NCBI RefSeq assembly: GCF_011319475.1
Contig: NZ_RCMC01000271.1
Span: 38,665-49,130, forward strand
DNA length: 10,466 bases
Source: Candidatus Nitrosotalea sp. FS
GTDB lineage: Archaea > Thermoproteota > Nitrososphaeria > Nitrososphaerales > Nitrosopumilaceae
Direction of reading: 5' to 3'
The translations under genes were made by a program, and so were the position numbers. Positions 7,200 through 10,466 of this stretch are shown piece after piece (position 1 is the first letter of the stretch; every line of letters starts with the position of its first letter). The notes beneath the pieces are model-generated. The model was not told the origin of the DNA. It ran no database searches and worked only from the letters and a program-made list of their open reading frames with translations.

Positions 7200-8529
7200 T
7201 ACTGTAAAATTTGTCTATTTTCAAAATGAGAATAATAAATCTGAAAATACTACCGAAGACATGTCTGATGAAATGCTCAATCAAATTCTTAAATCCGTTG
7301 CAACACAGGCCTTAAAAGAAAAAACACCATCAATGAAAGATCTTGAAACCATACTTGATGATGTAATGCAGAATTCTTCATCACAAAATGAATCCAACGA
7401 TGGTCAACAAGAAACAAAATCATATGGTAATGATGAGCCTATGACAAAATACTTGCAAAAACTTGGATATCTCAAAGACGAGAGAAAATGGCTAACAAAA
7501 AAAGCATTTTTTGAAATTGGACAAAAAATGCTAGAAGATGTAATGAAGGCAATTAATGAGGGAAATTATGGATTTCATGAATCTAGAGAAATTGGATCTG
7601 GTGATACAGTGCTTGATACTTCAAAAAAACTTGACATCGGAGATGATATCAAACATCTGAATATTCCTGTTACACTACTGAATTTAATCCAAAGAAAAAA
7701 AAGTAAAAATGAGCCAATCCAATTTCCACTTGAGCTAAGACTTGATGATTTTGAAAAATTTGAAACAAAAGAAGAGGTAAAGGTTGCAGTGGTTTACTGT
7801 ATAGATCTTAGCTCTACAATGAAATACTCTCTAAGTTCTGGAGATGGAACTAGGATAGAAGCAGCAAAAAAGGCTTTGTGGGCACTCTATGTATTAAATA
7901 AAAAATTCTTTCCAAATGATTCTGTTTATATTGTAGGTTTTGGTTCACTGGCATCACAAATTAATCCTATTGACATACCGTATCTTAAAACATATGATGC
8001 AAATGATAACTTTCTTCATTATACAAATTATCAAGCTGCACTAAGACTTGCATTAAAAATTTTAAAAAAAGATGGCTCACAGAATAAAAAAATTATTCTG
8101 ATAACTGATGGTCAACCAAGTGCATGTTTTGTAGATGACGAATCTCAGAAAAATGAAATACTAGCAGATAAGCCATATTCGCATTTTTATAGACCTGATG
8201 AACAAACTCTTTCTAAAATAAAAAATGAACGTGATGTAATGCTGGATATACATAACGAGTTGGTGTATCTGTGCTATAGATATAGGCAAGTTGATCCTTC
8301 TGTAGAAACAAAGACACTCCAAGAAGCAAAAAAATGCAAAAAGGAAGGTATTGAAATCGATACCATTATGGTAAGTGAGGAAGCAGAATTATTGAGTTAT
8401 GTTGAAAGTCTTGAAAAACATTTGAAAGGAAGAGCATATTACATAAATCCTGAAAAGATTGATAGGGTTTTGATAAGTGATTTTATATCTAATAAGAAAA
8501 AAGTATTACATTCTAGGAATAGTTGGTAG
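7189..8529 (+). CDS. VWA-domain protein, partner of the upstream AAA+ ATPase
   Basis: A 446-residue soluble protein with a C-terminal von Willebrand factor A domain from about residue 195. The MIDAS metal site reads D206-L-S-S-T210, with Thr in place of the last Ser of DxSxS, followed by T221 and the TDG motif at 306-308 (ITDGQPS). The N-terminal third is helical and charged, interrupted by a Ser/Asn/Gln-rich linker near residues 60-85. A middle segment (YLQKLGYL, LTKKAFFEIGQKML) and the end (GRAYYINPEKI, DFI) resemble the Rv0959-type partner of Rv0958-like ATPases as I recall them. The VWA domain probably binds a client or docks on the AAA+ ring through its metal. Start is TTG 7189 behind GGTGA; GTG 7180 would add three residues. 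It overlaps both neighbours, so the three are one operon. Confidence 0.82.
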   Translation: MQTDTVKFVYFQNENNKSENTTEDMSDEMLNQILKSVATQALKEKTPSMKDLETILDDVMQNSSSQNESNDGQQETKSYGNDEPMTKYLQKLGYLKDERKWLTKKAFFEIGQKMLEDVMKAINEGNYGFHESREIGSGDTVLDTSKKLDIGDDIKHLNIPVTLLNLIQRKKSKNEPIQFPLELRLDDFEKFETKEEVKVAVVYCIDLSSTMKYSLSSGDGTRIEAAKKALWALYVLNKKFFPNDSVYIVGFGSLASQINPIDIPYLKTYDANDNFLHYTNYQAALRLALKILKKDGSQNKKIILITDGQPSACFVDDESQKNEILADKPYSHFYRPDEQTLSKIKNERDVMLDIHNELVYLCYRYRQVDPSVETKTLQEAKKCKKEGIEIDTIMVSEEAELLSYVESLEKHLKGRAYYINPEKIDRVLISDFISNKKKVLHSRNSW

Positions 8530-8843
8530 ACTTGAGTGAAAGTTTTGACAAACAAAAAATGATGGAAATTCTAGTAGATCCAAATGTCTCATCAATTATG
8601 GCAGAACTTGAAAGTGGAGAGAAAAATTCTACATATTTAGTAGATAAATTACAACTCCCAATAAATCAGATCAAAGATCTTCTCTCTTATGTCATTGAAC
8701 ACAAGTTTGTAGTGATAGGTCAAAACAATGGCAACGAAACTTTCAAAGTTGATATGGATAAACTCAACAAAATAATGGAAAGCGATGATAATTTTAAAAA
8801 TATAGTTGACGGGCTGACTGAACTAGACCAATTTCTTAATTAG
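8523..8843 (+). CDS. Small winged-helix-like protein of the AAA+/VWA operon
   Basis: A 106-residue acidic soluble protein, not recognised by name. Residues 13-75 fit an ArsR-like winged helix: ILVDPNVSSIMAEL as helix 1, TYLVDKLQLPINQIKDLLSYV as the helix-turn-helix, and a short wing FVVIGQNNGNETFKV. The recognition helix has few basic residues, so protein-protein binding is as plausible as DNA binding. The C terminus (FKNIVDGLTELDQFL) looks like a dimerising helix. Start is uncertain: TTG 8523 overlaps the VWA stop by 7 bp behind AGGA (8515-8518), while TTG 8532 sits 2 nt after that stop. Coupling to the VWA gene argues for a shared role, such as a regulator or adaptor. Its tail overlaps the convergent membrane gene by 8 bp. 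Confidence 0.68.
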   Translation: MVDLSESFDKQKMMEILVDPNVSSIMAELESGEKNSTYLVDKLQLPINQIKDLLSYVIEHKFVVIGQNNGNETFKVDMDKLNKIMESDDNFKNIVDGLTELDQFLN

Positions 8844-9339
8844 ACCTAACACGATTTTTGATTAGATACATCATGCCAACTGCTAGTCCGCTGAGTCCTG
8901 TGATGAGTGCTATGAATCCAGAAATATCTGCAACCTCTATTCCTTGTGGATAATATCCAATAATTCCGAGAACTTGGATCTCTCTCTGTCCGTGATTCTC
9001 TATCTGCAGTGTATAATTTCCAGATGATGTGATCTTGAACATTTCTTGAATAGGACTTTTCGTAATTGTTTTTGTTATTAGTGGTGTGCCCACGGGATCA
9101 ATTACAGTTGTTTTGACATTATCATCATTTCTAAAATCTGTTATTTGAATAGAATATACTCCATTCTGATTATTCTCTGGATTCATACCTTTTGTAACTA
9201 CCATTTGTGCTCCTATGGCTAGAGTGTTTTGTTGATTTGAAAGATTTTCTGAAGTTGTCTGGGATTGATATGCAGTTATTGCAATTCCGATTAATACTAG
9301 TATTCCGCTTATTATTATAATTGGTTTAGGTTTTACCAT
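8836..9339 (-). CDS. Small two-TM membrane protein with extracytoplasmic beta-rich domain
   Basis: A 167-residue protein of unknown function. A short cytoplasmic MVKPKP leads into a hydrophobic segment (7-23); about 110 polar residues follow (GVYSIQITDF, TITKSPIQEMFKI, SGNYTLQIENHG), patterned like a beta-sandwich; a second hydrophobic segment (138-160) is followed by positively charged KNRVR. This predicts both termini inside and the domain outside the membrane. The YSIQI...GNYTLQIEN pattern recalls GOLD/emp24-like lumenal domains, but I cannot claim homology. Start ATG 9339 is about 27 bp from a box A. It is divergent from an S-layer-like gene and may serve the cell envelope. Confidence 0.75.
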   Translation of the reverse strand: MVKPKPIIIISGILVLIGIAITAYQSQTTSENLSNQQNTLAIGAQMVVTKGMNPENNQNGVYSIQITDFRNDDNVKTTVIDPVGTPLITKTITKSPIQEMFKITSSGNYTLQIENHGQREIQVLGIIGYYPQGIEVADISGFIALITGLSGLAVGMMYLIKNRVRSN

Positions 9340-9360
9340 GACGCACTTGATTTCTGACCC

Positions 9361-9370
9361 TAGTTAAAAC
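9361..9370 (-). promoter_or_regulatory. Candidate box A for the two-TM membrane protein gene
   Basis: On the minus strand GTTTTAACTA is centred about 27 bp before ATG 9339, consistent with leaderless initiation. It lies in the 66-bp divergent region shared with the S-layer-like gene. Confidence 0.45.
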
Positions 9371-9380
9371 TTAATGTGCG

Positions 9381-9388
9381 AATTATAT
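9381..9388 (+). promoter_or_regulatory. TATA-like element upstream of the S-layer-like gene
   Basis: AATTATAT lies only about 21 bp before ATG 9406, slightly too close for a leaderless start there. Either another element (CTTAATGT, 9370-9377) is used, or translation begins downstream, for example at TTG 9454, which would give a conventional short signal peptide. Confidence 0.3.
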
Positions 9389-9405
9389 GACATGAGAAAT
9401 GCAGT

Positions 9406-9939
9406 ATGAATTATTCGACAACATTATCTCATACGTCTTCTTATATTAGCAAGTTGAATAAAATTCTGATAATTTTTCTAGCTTTCTCACTGATAATACC
9501 TACTACTACGTATTCACCTGCAGTGTCTGCCTATTCAGATCATCCTAATCTTTTTGTTTCTGCAGAAAATAGTCTTTTTGATAACCATATCTCTGGACCG
9601 ATGGTAACAGAAGTTATTGTACGAGAAGATAATACTCAATTAGATCAAGCAATAGGCCAACCAAATGTTTCAATAAACGGAAAACATCTTCAAATGGCCC
9701 AGGGATCTGATGGTGCTTGGTACGCATTTTTTGCCAATACTGATAGCGCAAAACAAGCTGATCAGGTAGCATCATCTGGCTCTCCTGGACAAAGCATTGA
9801 TTTTGGAGTTTTTTGTTCAAGCTCTACACCTTCCACTGTTCTAGGAGTAGATGTATCTCAAACTGATGGAGTGGCAATCCCAGATTCTGCAGGATTGTCT
9901 GGTACAACTCAAGGAACAGGCAAGTTTCAATTCGTGTAG
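9406..9939 (+). CDS. S-layer-like secreted protein, 5' part ending at a frameshift
   Basis: Encodes 177 residues. Residues 20-37 are hydrophobic (ILIIFLAFSLII) and end in PAVSA-YS, a good signal peptidase site after Ala42. The mature part (GPMVTEVIV, QPNVSINGKHLQMAQGSDG, AWYAFFAN, SIDFGVFCSSS, LGVDVSQTDGVAIP) resembles the N-terminal domain of large thaumarchaeal S-layer-type surface proteins, from memory. Those proteins are far longer, and the stop at 9937-9939 comes just where the family continues. The continuation is present in the +1 frame immediately downstream, including a second Cys that could pair with Cys137. I therefore read this as the first part of a frameshifted gene. It could instead be a short secreted protein in its own right, which I think less likely. 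Confidence 0.6.
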   Translation: MNYSTTLSHTSSYISKLNKILIIFLAFSLIIPTTTYSPAVSAYSDHPNLFVSAENSLFDNHISGPMVTEVIVREDNTQLDQAIGQPNVSINGKHLQMAQGSDGAWYAFFANTDSAKQADQVASSGSPGQSIDFGVFCSSSTPSTVLGVDVSQTDGVAIPDSAGLSGTTQGTGKFQFV

Positions 9940-10466
9940 TGGTACTCCTACTACTCCATCTAGTCAAAATAACGTTGTACGAAATACTCCTTCCTTGAAT
10001 ACTAATCCGCAGGTTCCATCTGGTCAAATAGGTATAAATCCAAACGTATGGCCCATGATTCAACTCTTCGCACTTAGTAATAGTGTACATATTGAGTATG
10101 ATAGTTCAACCAGTACACAAAGTGTAGATCTTGACTATTCTGATATTCCAAACATCTCAATAAAACTTGATAGAACTGGGTATCCGTCAGGTTCTGATGT
10201 CTTTGCAACTATTAATGATGTAGAATTAAGTATAGATCCTACATCTCAAGACTCTTGGACTTTTAATGTAGGTCCTTCTTCTGCAACATTTTACCAAGCA
10301 TTTGCAGAATCAGGTAGGAGTGCAAGTGGTCCCGGTCTAGTAAATCTGATACCATATCTGAGTAGTCTCGGTTTCAAGGATAACGGGCGGTTGAGTATGG
10401 ATACATCTGATGTTGTTAATCTCAAAACTAACTCTGTTCAAACAAGCTCATCTCTTAACGGTGTAT
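9926..10466 (+). pseudogene. S-layer-like protein, continuation in the +1 frame (partial at window end)
   Basis: From 9926 to the window edge one frame stays open for 180 codons with no start near its beginning. It reads FNSCSGTP, then NNVVRNTPSLNTNPQVPSGQIG, NVWPMIQLF, KLDRTGYPSG, ATINDVELSIDPTSQDSWTF and FKDNGRLSM, which I recall as successive segments of thaumarchaeal S-layer-type proteins. Removing one T from TTT at 9925-9927 joins it smoothly to the upstream part as GTGKFNSCSGTP, giving one protein of at least 353 residues. The coding frame beyond the shift keeps sensible composition and has no further stops, so the lesion is recent, a sequencing error, or bypassed. The gene runs off the window. 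Confidence 0.65.

Noticed and set aside
5565..8529. Calling the ATPase and VWA genes magnesium chelatase ChlI and ChlD
   Set aside because: There is no chlorophyll pathway in this kind of archaeon, no large chelatase subunit in the window, and the proteins fit the uncharacterised Rv0958/Rv0959-like pair better.
9925..9939. Programmed +1 ribosomal frameshift
   Set aside because: No slippery heptamer, stimulatory stem or rare-codon context is evident; a mutation or sequence error is simpler, though recoding is not excluded.
9824..10090. Minus-strand open frame opposite the S-layer-like gene
   Set aside because: Its translation is rich in Trp, Arg and Cys with no recognisable pattern, while the plus strand carries a coherent family-like protein across the same bases.
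1..10466. tRNA, rRNA, CRISPR array, insertion sequence or att site
   Set aside because: I saw no cloverleaf-like segment, regularly spaced repeats, transposase motifs or paired inverted repeats; genes fill nearly the whole window.

Overview
The window comes from an AT-rich archaeal chromosome, most likely an ammonia-oxidising Nitrososphaerota (Thaumarchaeota) of the Nitrosopumilales type. The support is archaeal-type ribosomal proteins uS13 and uS4, an archaeal CobT-like (UPF0284-type) protein, TATA-box promoters about 25-30 bp upstream of start codons (mostly leaderless mRNAs), GGTGA-type ribosome binding sites inside operons, and a secreted protein resembling the N-terminal part of thaumarchaeal S-layer proteins. 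The assignment rests on recognition of families, not on a search.

Layout. Positions 1-242 are a leader region with a good box A at 151-158. Positions 243-2563 (+) are a tight three-gene operon: NAD(P)HX epimerase (nnrE, no fused dehydratase), a glyoxalase II-like metallo-beta-lactamase-fold hydrolase, and archaeal CobT. This operon meets glmS (2556-4316, -) tail to tail with an 8-bp overlap. Upstream of glmS on the same strand are rps4 (4370-4909) and rps13 (4920-5480, TTG start, Ala/Lys-rich tail). A compact divergent promoter region (5481-5564) separates rps13 from a second three-gene + strand operon (5565-8843). It encodes a MoxR/ChlI-like AAA+ ATPase, a VWA-domain protein, and a small winged-helix-like protein. 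This operon meets a - strand gene for a two-TM membrane protein (8836-9339), again with exactly 8 bp of overlap. A short divergent promoter region leads to an S-layer-like secreted protein (9406 to the window end) that is broken by a one-base frameshift near 9925-9927.

How the genes relate. The first operon joins metabolite repair (NAD(P)HX), thioester/aldehyde detoxification-like chemistry and cobamide lower-ligand activation; the link may be only co-expression. rps13-rps4 is the ribosomal core, followed by glmS, which feeds UDP-GlcNAc synthesis and so protein glycosylation. The AAA+/VWA pair resembles the poorly understood mycobacterial Rv0958/Rv0959-type pair (recalled similarity), often labelled magnesium chelatase. 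Here it carries an extra small wHTH gene and is the best candidate for an undescribed system. The right end concerns the cell envelope. About half of the genes start with GTG or TTG, mostly those translated inside operons.
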